A stretch of DNA of 64,000 bases from Limanda limanda (Eukaryota > Chordata > Actinopteri > Pleuronectiformes > Pleuronectidae): assembly GCF_963576545.1 (NCBI RefSeq), contig NC_083641.1, forward strand, positions 21,343,523 through 21,407,522, read 5' to 3'. Positions 33,201 to 39,381 of the stretch are shown here, in pieces. A program made the position numbers and the translations under genes. Under the pieces are notes generated by a model, which searched no databases, was not told the DNA's origin, and was given only the letters and a program-made list of their open reading frames with translations. Position 1 is the stretch's first letter; every line of letters starts with the position of its first letter.

Positions 33201-36173
33201 AAGAGGAAGTTACGCCCCGAAAGAAAAGGAGAAAATAACCACCCCACCTAGTAGCCCTGAAGCGCCCAAACCTCAAAAATCTGGGACACCAATACCACCG
33301 AAACGTAGACACTCTCCCAAACTTGCCGCACTGAATGCTAAAGGTAGCCCCCCTGTATCTCCACTCGCCACGTCCTCCCCGGCATCCTCCCCGGCATCCT
33401 CGCCCGCTCCCGACACCAAGAAGAAGGCTCCGAGCCCCCCGGTTCCCAAGCCTCTGACGAAACAAGACCCTGTAGCCTTAGCCACCGAGACACCAGCGCA
33501 AACTGCCTCCGCTCGAGCAAACACTGCCCCTCCTAAACCAGACACCGATTCAAACGCCACTGCCCCAGATGCCAGTGGGCGTAGCCTTACTGCCTCCGAC
33601 TCCAACAACCCCTCCGACCAAACTGTTGACAGCAACACACCCACTGCCAAAGCTGCTGCTACCAGCTCTCCCTCAGTGAGCCACACTGCTCTTAGAGCTG
33701 TAGAATCTGCTCCTCTAGTTGCAGAACTCCCCTCTCCTCTTCCTGTTACTGCCATTCCTACTCCTGCCCCCCCTAGTGCCCAGGTGCTGGTCTCCAATGA
33801 TCTCCACACAGCCCCATTAGACATGTACGACTTACTAACCCCTGACCTGGGGCCCAGATTTAGTGCAGATTTCGATTTAGAGCTGACTAATGGGACAGAG
33901 AGCTGCTTCCTCCCCCCCGCAGACCTTATGAGCTTAGAGAGCCCGCCCTCTGCCCCCTCTCTGCCCAATGGAGACGGCGCAGACCTCCCCCCCTCAGGCC
34001 CAGTTCTGGACGCATCAGAGACTCTGGCCAAGACTGCTCCTGTCAACGATGAGTACGGCTCCCTCTAGAGGTTTATCTGTGTGTGTGAGTGTGTGTGTGT
34101 AATTTGTATGCCCATTCATTCACCACCGCATCTTGCCATTGACCACACAATATGAAATATTGTAATGGTAAACTGTGGTAATGACATTGGGATAGAGGAG
34201 TGATGATGATGGTTTTCTTTCTTTATGCTCGTGTGTGACAGTTCTTCATTGTGGGGTCTCAACGTTCTGCAACATTCACCACAAGTACAGATGAGCCTCT
34301 TTCAGACAGGCTGCTCATTACAAACGTGTGATGACGAGTTTAGAAACAATCTCATGTCTTGATTAGTAGAAATTATGTTATGTTAGACCTTTAGTGTAAA
34401 AGACTTTTCCTCGCTTGATTTCTGTAAATCTTCAAACAGGACACACGTGTTCATGGTAACGTCAGATTAACGTAGAGGCTGCAGCAATGTTTCAACCCAG
34501 AATGCATCCAGGTGTAAGGGAAGCAGAACAGCACTGATGTTAACTGGCAAAGTAGCCTTTTATTGTGGTAGTGTAAGTAAGGAACCACATACGCAATACT
34601 AACCAGCATTGAACAAGGTGAGGACCAATGGGTGACGCCAAATCTTAAAATAAGTAAAAAGCTCTACTCTACTCCCCTGACCAGTTGCACAGGGTTTCTT
34701 ATCCTCTCGGCCACATGGTCAAGGGACAGCTAGAGCCGGGGAACCCTGGATTCTAATGCCAGTGGACAGTGCAGGGCGGCGCTCCAGGAGGAATCCCCTG
34801 GAAGTGCGTATGACGGAGGAGTGGTAAACCTGAGTGAGAACAGAAAACACCTAATCAGCAGTAAGGATCCAGCCGAGCCCCTTGACAGGAAGGGACAAAG
34901 TAAACCCGTCCAGTTGTTGGACCTAATATATCACTGAAACACTAAAGCTGGTGATATTCTGTATTTTTCACATTATCAACCAGTTTTTCTGTGAATTCAA
35001 AACCTGACATATCTCAGTCCTCTGCTCCATAGAGCTCCCTCCTAGAATTCTTCAAATTGTACAGAGTAAATATGCCTGATTCTTTTCTGTGATAACGACA
35101 GAGAAAAACATTCCTGGATCCGCCCCAGATCCAGCCCAAATTGAATGGCTTCTATCTCGGCCCGTTTACCATCATCTCACCAAATTGTAATAAAGTCGGT
35201 TCAGTGGTTTTTGCTCGATCCTGTTGACAGAGAAACAGCAAAGAAAACATCACCTCTTTGGAGGTAACAACAATAACCCGACTTGCAGTTTCTCATCTAT
35301 GGCATTATCATGGATGACATTCTATATATCCAGAAAAACTGACATTATGTGAACAAATATGAATTAAATGAGTCAACTTTATAAAACAGGCAGAAGAGTT
35401 AAGTCTCTTTAACAGAAAAATAAGTTGTAAATGTCACTGACTGAAATGTCATCCAGTTTTAAACAGTTTTAAACTCAGCGGTGACTCGACTCCCTCTTAC
35501 ACACCAGAGGCATTCAGGCTCTTTCTGAAACAGTCCTCTCATATCTGAATAAAGTATAGGTCGAACACCTGGAGACCAGCGATGTCACACAGTCCATGTC
35601 TGATATGGATCTGGTTTTAATAACATTTAGTCTCAGGCAGTAACTGGACGCCTCTGAGTAAACCCTCAGTCGCTGTGCTACAGACAGCAGAGGCGTGGTT
35701 GTTCCTGCTCTGACCTGCAGGCGGCGTCTACACAAACACATTCTGTCTGATCACAGTCTCTCTGAGGTCGAACTAAACTCATCCGTACGGACTGTGTAAG
35801 TCTGGAAATGGATTATGTGAGTTCGTCATTATCTGTTTAATTTTATCTTACTGTTGTCAAAGGTGGTGAAGAAATATGTAAGAAGACGTCTCAACGCGGG
35901 GTCTTCTTACATATTGGGTGAAGGTGTCATTGAGAGTAAATGGTTCAACTTGTGTTTGTTTGCTGGGATTTGTTAATTTTTGCCAGAGACGATCAGATTT
36001 CTAATTTTGATCTCTCCTCTTTTTCCTCCCCCCTCCCCCAAACCGTTTGCAGGAAGCTTTTTTCTGACGAGAAAGTCAAACTGGAGGAGGCAGGATTTTC
36101 AAACGCCCTGACAGAGATCGCTGCAGAACACAACAGTGTCATGCAGACAAAAGCCACCGAGAGCAAAGCATGA
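158..36173 (+). CDS. ncam1: Neural cell adhesion molecule 1, whole gene (exon 2 to last exon)
   Basis: NCAM1 is a cell-surface Ig-superfamily protein for homophilic adhesion, neurite growth and FGF-receptor signalling. Coding parts: 158-232, 1497-1706, 2225-2368, 3490-3627, 3998-4115, 5980-6140, 7940-8082, 19205-19355, 19546-19733, 20105-20201, 22233-22403, 23303-23431, 26951-27075, 27619-27799, 29992-30190, 32039-32155, 36053-36173. All junctions are GT-AG and the joined length is an exact 822 codons including stop. Most exon lengths equal the mammalian ones as I remember them. Alternative exons at 16030-16059, 25989-25991, 28749-28828 and 32931-34052 are listed separately. The signal peptide exon is upstream of the window. 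Domain order: Ig1-Ig5, FN3-1, FN3-2, transmembrane segment, cytoplasmic tail. Teleosts usually keep two co-orthologues (ncam1a, ncam1b); I cannot tell which this is. NCAM2 is excluded by the NCAM-180 and AAG features and by the closer match to NCAM1. Confidence 0.97.
233..1496 (+). other. ncam1: ncam1 intron 2
   Basis: About 1.26 kb without a recognisable gene. Short ORFs here have no recognisable product. A small TG-rich patch lies near 480-500. Confidence 0.8.
1497..1706 (+). CDS. ncam1: ncam1 exon 3: second half of Ig1
   Basis: Encodes [20 protein letters not shown].. through the Y-K-C motif ([10 protein letters not shown]) to KIF(R), completing Ig1. The core Trp (IDWFG) and second cysteine are present. 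Two AGs are possible acceptors (1495-1496 and 1501-1502). The first is preferred because it leaves a C-to-W spacing closer to the mammalian one. The donor gtaagt starts at 1707. In mammals Ig1 pairs with Ig2 in cis and trans homophilic binding. Confidence 0.95.
1707..2224 (+). other. ncam1: ncam1 intron 3
   Basis: 518 bp between the Ig1 and Ig2 exons, ending in a T-rich acceptor (gttttgttacag). Nothing else seen. Confidence 0.8.
2225..2368 (+). CDS. ncam1: ncam1 exon 4: first half of Ig2
   Basis: 144 nt encoding (Q)[20 protein letters not shown].. with the first Ig2 cysteine (IICDVVSS) and core Trp (TVIWRYKG). The following basic stretch [13 protein letters not shown] matches the mammalian heparin-binding region WKHKGRD only in part. 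The donor gtaag starts at 2369; phase 1 in and out. Confidence 0.96.
2369..3489 (+). other. ncam1: ncam1 intron 4
   Basis: 1.1 kb of AT-rich sequence with no gene or clear repeat. It ends in the acceptor cctttcag before 3490. Confidence 0.8.
3490..3627 (+). CDS. ncam1: ncam1 exon 5: second half of Ig2
   Basis: 138 nt encoding (V)[20 protein letters not shown].. and the second Ig2 cysteine in [32 protein letters not shown] is identical to mammalian NCAM1 over this stretch as I recall it. It ends VVVN(V), with donor gttagc at 3628. Confidence 0.97.
3628..3997 (+). other. ncam1: ncam1 intron 5
   Basis: 370 bp, with a (CT)n run around 3977-3990 in the polypyrimidine tract of the next acceptor. 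Confidence 0.8.
3998..4115 (+). CDS. ncam1: ncam1 exon 6: first half of Ig3
   Basis: 118 nt encoding (V)[20 protein letters not shown].., with the Ig3 cysteine in [12 protein letters not shown] and core Trp in MVTWT(R). VNATAD carries an N-glycosylation sequon at the position of the mammalian VNATAN site. The last codon is split AG|G, so Arg is completed by the next exon. Confidence 0.96.
4116..5979 (+). other. ncam1: ncam1 intron 6
   Basis: 1.86 kb, AT-rich, no gene seen on either strand. Confidence 0.8.
5980..6140 (+). CDS. ncam1: ncam1 exon 7: second half of Ig3
   Basis: 161 nt encoding (R)[19 protein letters not shown].. and the second Ig3 cysteine ([13 protein letters not shown]), ending LSLRVF(A). 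CIA(E/K)NKAGE is a NCAM1 signature. The junction with the previous exon creates an Arg-Gly-Asp triplet absent from mammalian NCAM1 (see findings). The donor gtaagg starts at 6141. Confidence 0.96.
6141..7939 (+). other. ncam1: ncam1 intron 7
   Basis: 1.8 kb, no gene recognised. Confidence 0.8.
7940..8082 (+). CDS. ncam1: ncam1 exon 8: first half of Ig4
   Basis: 143 nt encoding (A)[20 protein letters not shown].., the Ig4 cysteine ([10 protein letters not shown]) and core Trp (TINWSYG), ending FTEGEQ in phase 0. NQS matches the mammalian NQT sequon; NWS is an extra sequon. Phase 0 at this end is what lets the 30-nt VASE exon insert cleanly. Confidence 0.96.
8135..8245. repeat. Possible SINE-like fragment
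   Basis: The stretch starting 'actcagctctggtcctta' and running through 'gaagcacacctagg' resembles, from memory, a dispersed fish repeat containing 'ctggtcctggagggcc'. No tail or target duplication was seen, so the call is weak. Confidence 0.25.
12004..12085 (+). repeat. Retroelement 3'-tail-like fragment ending in (ATTG)n
   Basis: The sequence 'gccctatgagacaaattg' followed by 'ttgattgattg' resembles a dispersed fish repeat tail with short ATTG units. It abuts the Tc1 relic. Family assignment is from memory only. Confidence 0.35.
12018..12944 (-). pseudogene. Decayed Tc1/mariner-type transposase
   Basis: Read on the minus strand, three disjoint frames match successive parts of a fish Tc1-like transposase. 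12944-12714 holds a helix-turn-helix piece ([21 protein letters not shown]). 12825-12502 holds the first catalytic Asp ([21 protein letters not shown]) and [11 protein letters not shown]. 12334-12018 holds [12 protein letters not shown] with the catalytic Glu of DD34E. Stops, frameshifts and an apparent internal deletion of roughly 80 codons between the HTH and catalytic parts show that it is dead. No terminal repeats were identified, so the true ends are unknown. It sits antisense in an ncam1 intron. Confidence 0.88.
14929..15335. mobile_element. MITE-like element with TIRs and an internal hairpin
   Basis: The left end 'catacactgtacataagg' (14929 on) and the reverse complement of the right end ending at 15335 ('catagactgaatgtaaag') match imperfectly over about 24 bp, giving a 407-bp element without coding capacity. 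Its core, 'ctggtggctagctgcagt', resembles an element I have seen repeated in many spiny-rayed fish (from memory). No clear target-site duplication is visible. It contains the hairpin at 15082-15155. Confidence 0.6.
15082..15155. repeat. 28-bp inverted repeat (hairpin)
   Basis: Arm 1 is 15082-15109 and arm 2 is 15128-15155. They are reverse complements with one mismatch, around an 18-nt loop. The hairpin lies inside the MITE-like element. Confidence 0.85.
16030..16059 (+). CDS. ncam1: ncam1 VASE alternative exon (Ig4 insert)
   Basis: Exactly 30 nt encoding [10 protein letters not shown], preceded by a strong pyrimidine tract ending ctccgcag and followed by gtattc. Mammalian VASE encodes ASWTRPEKQE in Ig4, so the first seven residues are identical. 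It is phase 0, like the exons either side (8082 and 19205), so it adds ten residues without a frame change. In mammals VASE inclusion rises with age and lowers neurite-promoting activity. Its position inside the Ig4-splitting intron matches the mammalian gene. Confidence 0.93.
16060..19204 (+). other. ncam1: ncam1 intron after VASE
   Basis: 3.1 kb. Contains an ORF of 196 codons at 16876-17466 with no recognisable domain, judged a chance frame. No mobile element recognised. Confidence 0.75.
19205..19355 (+). CDS. ncam1: ncam1 exon 9: second half of Ig4
   Basis: 151 nt, the same length as I recall for mammals. Encodes [20 protein letters not shown].. with the second Ig4 cysteine ([17 protein letters not shown]), ending YLEVR(Y). 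The donor gtaagt starts at 19356. Confidence 0.97.
19546..19733 (+). CDS. ncam1: ncam1 exon 10: first half of Ig5
   Basis: 188 nt encoding (Y)[20 protein letters not shown].. with the Ig5 cysteine (ISCEV) and core Trp (SIVWLRD). Sequons NIS and NTT ([10 protein letters not shown]) sit at the positions of the two mammalian Ig5 sites that carry polysialic acid (VNITCEV and SNYSNIK). The donor gtacta starts at 19734, phase 0. Confidence 0.97.
19734..20104 (+). other. ncam1: ncam1 intron with (AC)n microsatellite
   Basis: 371 bp. An (AC)n tract at 19815-19839 is followed by CCCAC-rich sequence. Nothing else seen. Confidence 0.85.
20105..20201 (+). CDS. ncam1: ncam1 exon 11: second half of Ig5
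   Basis: 97 nt encoding [20 protein letters not shown].. to FLLIQA(E). The second Ig5 cysteine lies in the sequon NCS, as in mammals (NCT). TPESENDFG closely matches mammalian TPDSENDFG. Too short for the usual ORF filters, but flanked by ccag and gtcagt. Confidence 0.97.
20202..22232 (+). other. ncam1: ncam1 intron between Ig5 and FN3-1
   Basis: 2.0 kb without a recognised gene or element. Confidence 0.75.
22233..22403 (+). CDS. ncam1: ncam1 exon 12: FN3-1, first part
   Basis: 171 nt encoding (E)[20 protein letters not shown].. with [14 protein letters not shown], the FN3 B-C strand core almost identical to mammalian [14 protein letters not shown]. In mammals an acidic patch on this domain is needed for polysialyltransferase recognition. 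Here the matching segment reads FAEPDS rather than FDEPEA (see findings). The donor gtgaga starts at 22404. Confidence 0.97.
22404..23302 (+). other. ncam1: ncam1 intron inside FN3-1
   Basis: 0.9 kb, AT-rich, nothing recognised. Confidence 0.8.
23303..23431 (+). CDS. ncam1: ncam1 exon 13: FN3-1, second part
   Basis: 129 nt encoding (G)[30 protein letters not shown].., ending FFKTEPV(R). GLKPE and NGKG match mammalian NCAM1. It ends in phase 1 with donor gtaagt; the split codon C|GG is the one altered by the AAG microexon. Confidence 0.96.
23432..24822 (+). other. ncam1: ncam1 intron, first part of the hinge region between FN3 domains
   Basis: 1.4 kb, no recognised element. In mammals this intron carries the muscle-specific-domain exons a, b and c. 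I found no clear counterpart of those here; a 43-nt splice-flanked segment at 24719-24761 would break the frame and was rejected. Confidence 0.6.
24823..24855 (+). CDS. ncam1: Candidate 33-nt alternative microexon between FN3 domains
   Basis: A 33-nt in-frame segment is flanked by a pyrimidine-rich acceptor (ctttcatgtccctag) and a plausible donor (cacag|gtttgt). Spliced in phase 1 it changes V-R-N to [14 protein letters not shown], with no stop. It sits where mammals have their muscle-specific-domain exons, before the AAG exon. Its sequence does not match any NCAM exon I remember, so it may be a chance pair of splice sites. Confidence 0.35.
24856..25988 (+). other. ncam1: ncam1 intron before the AAG microexon
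   Basis: 1.1 kb. Contains a 13-bp inverted repeat (25411-25423 and 25437-25449) and the C-rich acceptor of the AAG microexon. No gene seen. Confidence 0.75.
25411..25449. repeat. 13-bp inverted repeat with CRE/AP-1-like half sites
   Basis: The arms cattgtgatgtca (25411-25423) and tgacatcacaatg (25437-25449) are perfect reverse complements with a 13-nt spacer. The TGA(C/T)-type half sites resemble CRE/AP-1 cores, but no function is shown. Confidence 0.7.
25989..25991 (+). CDS. ncam1: ncam1 AAG triplet microexon
   Basis: The trinucleotide AAG is bounded by ag (25987-25988, after a C-rich tract ending cgctccag) and gt (25992, gtaacc). It lies between the two FN3 exons, where mammals have the 3-nt AAG exon. 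Inclusion changes the split codon C|GG (Arg) to C|AA G|GG (Gln-Gly): EPVR-NPNPPK becomes EPVQG-NPNPPK. From memory, the same alternation separates mammalian NCAM1 isoforms (QPVREPS and QPVQGEPS). A 3-nt match alone would be worthless; location, phase and residue outcome make the case. Confidence 0.72.
25992..26950 (+). other. ncam1: ncam1 intron after the AAG microexon
   Basis: 0.96 kb, no gene or element recognised. Confidence 0.75.
26951..27075 (+). CDS. ncam1: ncam1 exon 14: FN3-2, first part
   Basis: 125 nt, the mammalian length as I recall. Encodes (R)[20 protein letters not shown].. and [29 protein letters not shown] is identical to mammalian NCAM1. The donor gtgagt starts at 27076, phase 0. 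Confidence 0.97.
27076..27618 (+). other. ncam1: ncam1 intron inside FN3-2
   Basis: 543 bp, AT-rich, nothing recognised. Confidence 0.8.
27619..27799 (+). CDS. ncam1: ncam1 exon 15: FN3-2, second part
   Basis: 181 nt encoding [20 protein letters not shown].. and [13 protein letters not shown], ending TQPEAIP(A/D). [13 protein letters not shown] is identical to mammals. VYVVAENQ(Q/K)GKS is the FGF-receptor-binding F-G loop, which also holds a Walker-like GKS. The exon ends in phase 1 and can join either the GPI exon (28749) or the transmembrane exon (29992). Confidence 0.97.
27800..28748 (+). other. ncam1: ncam1 intron with poly-C run and long pyrimidine tract
   Basis: 949 bp upstream of the GPI exon. 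It contains C18 at 28395-28412 and then about 210 bp of mostly C/T sequence to 28626. The 158-codon ORF across it is low-complexity and not judged real. Confidence 0.8.
28395..28626 (+). repeat. Poly-C run and polypyrimidine-rich tract
   Basis: An uninterrupted run of 18 C is followed by CT-rich sequence with a T11 run near 28470 and (TC)n at about 28610-28626. It ends some 120 nt upstream of the alternative GPI exon. Confidence 0.9.
28749..28828 (+). CDS. ncam1: ncam1 GPI-anchor terminal exon (NCAM-120 form)
   Basis: After the acceptor ccccttcag the frame reads (A)[18 protein letters not shown].. to VLLLS and TAG at 28826-28828. That is a small-residue omega region followed by a hydrophobic tail with no basic stop-transfer, as a GPI-attachment signal requires. 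Mammalian NCAM-120 also starts this exon with AT and ends in a run of Leu. Joined to 27799 it gives 703 codons including stop. A poly(A) signal follows at 29669. It gives a GPI-linked isoform lacking the cytoplasmic tail. Confidence 0.87.
28829..29700 (+). other. ncam1: Probable 3' UTR of the NCAM-120 transcript
   Basis: About 0.87 kb of non-coding sequence from the GPI exon stop to just past AATAAA at 29669-29674. In the 140/180 transcripts this is intron. Confidence 0.6.
29669..29674 (+). promoter_or_regulatory. ncam1: Poly(A) signal AATAAA for NCAM-120
   Basis: A canonical hexamer about 840 nt after the GPI exon stop, followed by T-rich sequence. It is the natural end for the short isoform. 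Confidence 0.6.
29992..30190 (+). CDS. ncam1: ncam1 transmembrane exon
   Basis: 199 nt encoding (D)[20 protein letters not shown].. with a strongly hydrophobic segment (IMIWAG...[13 protein letters not shown]), then the juxtamembrane [13 protein letters not shown] and LEEGKAAF(V). The cysteines after the membrane match mammalian palmitoylation sites. Mammals have MCIAVNLCGK, so four residues are missing between the last two cysteines. The exon ends in phase 2 (GT|) with donor gtgagt at 30191. Confidence 0.97.
30191..32038 (+). other. ncam1: ncam1 intron after the transmembrane exon
   Basis: 1.85 kb, about half of which is the TIR-bounded element at 30951-31907. No gene. Confidence 0.8.
30951..31907. 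mobile_element. Non-autonomous DNA transposon with TIRs, 957 bp
   Basis: The left end 'aggccaatttatgcctctac' and the reverse complement of the right end 'aggctccattatgcttctac' match with four mismatches over about 22 bp. The interior is CpG- and GC-richer than the flanks and has no transposase. The ends recall PIF/Harbinger-type elements in fish, but no clear 3-bp target duplication was found, so superfamily is uncertain. It contains tandem gctagctagct motifs near 31510-31540. Confidence 0.6.
32039..32155 (+). CDS. ncam1: ncam1 cytoplasmic exon (shared by 140 and 180 forms)
   Basis: 117 nt, same length as in mammals. Encodes (V)[20 protein letters not shown].. to [12 protein letters not shown](E). 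[14 protein letters not shown] and [13 protein letters not shown] are identical or nearly so to mammalian NCAM1. The donor is GA|gtaagt at 32156, phase 2. Confidence 0.97.
32156..32930 (+). other. ncam1: ncam1 intron before the NCAM-180 exon
   Basis: 775 bp ending in a pyrimidine-rich acceptor (ctgctctctcag). Nothing else recognised. Confidence 0.8.
32931..34052 (+). CDS. ncam1: ncam1 NCAM-180-specific exon
   Basis: 1122 nt (374 codons) beginning (E)[20 protein letters not shown] and rich in Pro, Ser, Ala and Thr. The segment [29 protein letters not shown] aligns with the start of mammalian exon 18. Ending at the phase-2 donor GA|gtacgg it joins the last exon in frame (NDE-KLFSDE), giving 1196 codons in all. 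The donor is non-consensus at +4/+5; if unused, the frame continues YGSL and stops at 34068. It is longer than the mammalian exon (about 265 codons, from memory). In mammals this tail links NCAM to spectrin and is neuron-enriched. Confidence 0.93.
35100..35245 (+). repeat. Possible LINE/SINE-tail-type dispersed repeat
   Basis: The run 'ctggatccgccccagatcca' through 'ggttcagtggtttttgctcg' and 'cctgttgacagagaaac' resembles, from memory, a very common dispersed sequence in spiny-rayed fish. Borders are estimates. Confidence 0.45.
35874..35914. repeat. Perfect 14-bp inverted repeat near the last ncam1 exon
   Basis: Arm atatgtaagaagac (35874-35887) pairs perfectly with gtcttcttacatat (35901-35914) across a 13-nt loop. 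It lies about 140 nt upstream of the last exon's acceptor. Confidence 0.9.
36053..36173 (+). CDS. ncam1: ncam1 last coding exon
   Basis: Encodes (E)[20 protein letters not shown].. to KATESKA and TGA. The C-terminus TKATESKA parallels mammalian TKENESKA. The preceding acceptor is cctcccccctccccc...gtttgcag. Both the exon-17 donor and the NCAM-180 exon donor are phase 2 and join it in frame. Confidence 0.95.
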
Positions 36174-38150
36174 TGGGCCGGGGGAACAACCCCAGCCCGG
36201 TTCCAAAACATTCTGTGGGGCAGCAGCGACGAGCAGGAAACACTGCAGGAGTTTTGATTTCCAGTGCCCTTAACTACATATTCAAAAACACACATGTCGA
36301 TCGGTTAGAGTGCACTTTGACTGTGCTTTTATTTCTGAAATGTTTACGACACCGAAGGAGTTTATCTTTAGTTCATAAGAGATTTATTTTATTTTTTTAT
36401 TCTTATTCTATTTAACCAGTCCGGATTGAAGGATGAACAATCTCTTATTTTAACGATTGCCTGGTAAATATATGACATTTGACTCTACTTTCTATTGTGC
36501 TTACAGTTTAAATCGTCATTACACACACGCATCTGATTATTCTTGAGAAATGTAAAAAGAAAAAGAAAAAAAAGACTATTATATATAGAAATTATTTTTC
36601 TTATTTTAATGTTCTACTGCTCAAATGTAAAACTGTTGCATTTTTTATTTTTTGTTTGACTTTTAATTTGAAGGCTAGTCTCGTGAATTGCTTGTTCTGC
36701 ATGTCTGAAGTGGTTGTAAAAGTTGTTTTGTTTACACGGTTTATTGTTTCACTCTGTGTGATACAGGATGTTTCATCTCCAGAAAAACTGGCATCAATCA
36801 AACATAGGCCCTAGTTCAACGATTGGATTAAAACCATATTAGCTACAGTGATAAAAATGCAAGATTAACCCAGAGCCGGCTGCAGGGGGAAAATAATCCC
36901 ACAACACGTTGACGGTTTGGCCCATTTTACGATCAAATGTATTCAGTCTGTCACTGCCTTCCCACAGCGTTGCTTCCAAATATTCATTAATAAAATGTAT
37001 TTGATTAAATGGGGCAGCTCAGTGAACGCAAACATTCGGAGAAAAACAAACAGAAAAGTGCAGGTTCTCAGTCGCGGGTGGAGGATCCCTGAAACGAGCG
37101 AATGTCTTGTGATCTCGAGCTAAATATAAGCCACGTTATTTGTTTTCGGGGGGGAAACGGCTTCGACAGCGATCACTTCCTCCTCACGTTAGAACACGAC
37201 AAAGCTGCGGCTCCGTGCGTCGACTTTTGAAGCGGAAAAAAAAATTAAACAATGACTCAAAATCACTTTTGTACTATTTAAAAAACGACAGAGATTTCCT
37301 TTTTTTCCCCATTCCTGCCTGCAAGCTTGTGCACTGTGCCTGTGTGTCAGTAGAGCGTCTCGTCATCAGTTTCTATGATAACCTGTGTAGCTTCGCCGTG
37401 AGAGATTTAGCCTTTTTCTTTTGATTTGGTATATTGTATTATTAGAAGAAAAAGTATGATAAATGGACTAATGTGGTCATTATAACACGTGTAGTGTATG
37501 AAACTGTCCGTCTCTGGTCACAGCACTTCTATATATTGCCAGCTATAGTGAAGGGAGGTGTTTTTGAGCCTTGGCATGAATTCAGTCAGTACTTTATAAC
37601 ATATAACTACAAGGCAGATAGACGTGCCCGTGTTTGTTTGGGGCAAATAGTTCTCATATTGATTTAATGAGTGTTACCCTGTGGGGCTTGTTCTGGCATA
37701 AATACACCGTTTTTTTTTTAATTTCCCTTCCCAGTTGTTATTCAAGTGTTCTTGTAATGTGGTCTTTGAATTCCTCTATTTTTTTTTTTATTAAAGTTTT
37801 TGTCTTTTTGTACAACAACAAACAGCAAAAAAAAAAAAAAAACTAACTCCCTCACGAAGAGCGACTGCTTGACATGTTCTGGATCCACTGACAGGAAGCA
37901 GGGTGCCCCCCCCCCCACCCATACAGAAGATCAAACTTTGTTTTTTTTTTAAAGCGTTAGAAAATAATAGATGTAATGTTAAAAGAAGCGATGACAGATT
38001 TGAGATGTATCAGAATGACCTTGGACTCCTCTGCTGTTCCCACCTTGCTTCCCTGGTCTCTGGACCGTCCTTCTGGTTTCATTGGGTCCAACTCAGAGAC
38101 GACATGTTGTGTACAGTCTGAGTGAAAAACCCCCATTTACAGAATAAAAA
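36174..38150 (+). other. ncam1: ncam1 3' UTR (inferred extent)
   Basis: AT-rich non-coding sequence after the stop. It carries AATAAA at 36989-36994, ATTAAA at 37790-37795 followed by a genomic A-run near 37829-37843 (a possible false oligo-dT site), and AATAAA at 38143-38148. Which end is used cannot be decided from sequence. Confidence 0.55.
38143..38148 (+). promoter_or_regulatory. ncam1: Candidate distal ncam1 poly(A) signal AATAAA
   Basis: The last canonical hexamer close to the gene apart from one at about 38200. It would make a 3' UTR near 2 kb, in line with long NCAM1 UTRs. Confidence 0.45.
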
Positions 38151-39032
38151 GAAAAAACGGTTTCCAAATCTAAACCTGTCCTGGTCCATTCTTTTTAAAT
38201 AAACATTTATTATTCCTCCTCTTAAGACTGAGAGCGTGCAGTGACGTGTAGTGGACTGGAGATGGCGCTGTACACCTGTACACCACTCTCTTTATGTTGT
38301 GTTGTTTTCGCCATGTCATGGACACAGGACTGTTGACAGAAAGGTCACAGAGCAAACAGGTTGTGTGTTGGCTGCTCGGAGAAGACAGGGGCTCAGATCA
38401 ACACGTGTTACATAATGTGGGGGGGTTAAGTTAATACTTCCTGGCTCATGTCAGAAATACTGATGAGCTGAAGGGGGGTGTGTGGGGGGGGGGGGGGTAT
38501 TTCAGCTGTGGCTGTTTCTCCCCCTTGGTCCCTCCGAGTGAGACACGGACCTGAGAACCGGTGTCAACAACAACAGTGTTGACCGGGGACAGAGTCTGCC
38601 CCCCCCCTCCCCCTGGTGTCCGGTTCTACTACAGCAACTGGGTTGTTATAGATGTGTTATTACTCCGCTCCTGCAGCCTGTTACAGGGGGTCGCACCTGT
38701 GACGCGTCCCCGTCTGCAGCTGGATGGAGACACGAGGATCATTCGGGGACGTGACGTCTCTTGAGCCGGTCAGAGCAGCGGCAGGCAGCCGGGGCCACAC
38801 AGGAAGCCACCGGAGGGGCCCTTCAAAGTAAAAGACACGAGCACAGTGAGGTGATGGTGAACACAAGACGAGAGGAACCTTTACTGATCCTACAACACTA
38901 CGTACAATGCTAAAATGAGGGTATTATGAATGCAGTCATTCCTCTATATACTTCGGGGAGTTGAGTTTACACTTGTACATTAAGGGGAGTGTTCACTTCA
39001 TTCACTTTAGTAAAATTAGCAGTACCTATATT

Positions 39033-39381
39033 TAAAGGTCCAGTGTGTATGATTTAGGTGAAAGGGAGCAATGGGCAGAAACTGAATATAAAATAATCCT
39101 GGTGATGTTTTCACTAGTGTGTTTCATCTAAATTGTACAGATTGTTGTTTTATTTACCCTAAATTGGTCCCTTTATATTTAAATAGTTTATATTTACACC
39201 AGGAGCAGGTCCTCTCTACGGAGGTCACTATGTTCAAAACTGGACAAACTGGACAAACTAAACAGCTTTTGTGTTTATATGACCACTGAAGGCTGCCACA
39301 TGTTCCCCTTCATGTTTGGAAGTGGAGGGGGAGGGGGAGGTGAGGAGTGTTCACCACTTAATTCTACATTCTGAACCTTTA
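39033..39381. mobile_element. MITE-like element
   Basis: Begins 'taaaggtccagtgtgtatga' and ends in the imperfect inverse 'attctacattctgaacctttaaa', giving an element of about 349 bp with TIRs of roughly 20 bp. Internal phrases such as 'gatgttttcactagtgtgtt' and 'gagcaggtcctctctacgga' match, from memory, one of the commonest small repeats in percomorph fish. No coding capacity. Confidence 0.7.

Larger units (their letters stand above)
34069..36052 (+). other. ncam1: ncam1 last intron
   Basis: 2.0 kb. Holds a short TG run at the start, a possible dispersed repeat (35100-35245) and a perfect 14-bp hairpin (35874-35914). No gene; the 75-codon minus-strand ORF at 35514-35741 has no recognisable product. 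Confidence 0.7.

Noticed and set aside
33273..34046. A 257-codon minus-strand ORF.
   Set aside because: A shadow of the NCAM-180 exon, whose GC-rich, stop-poor sequence opens the opposite strand.
35514..35741. A 75-codon minus-strand ORF in the last ncam1 intron.
   Set aside because: No recognisable domain or splice context; probably a chance frame or part of an old repeat.
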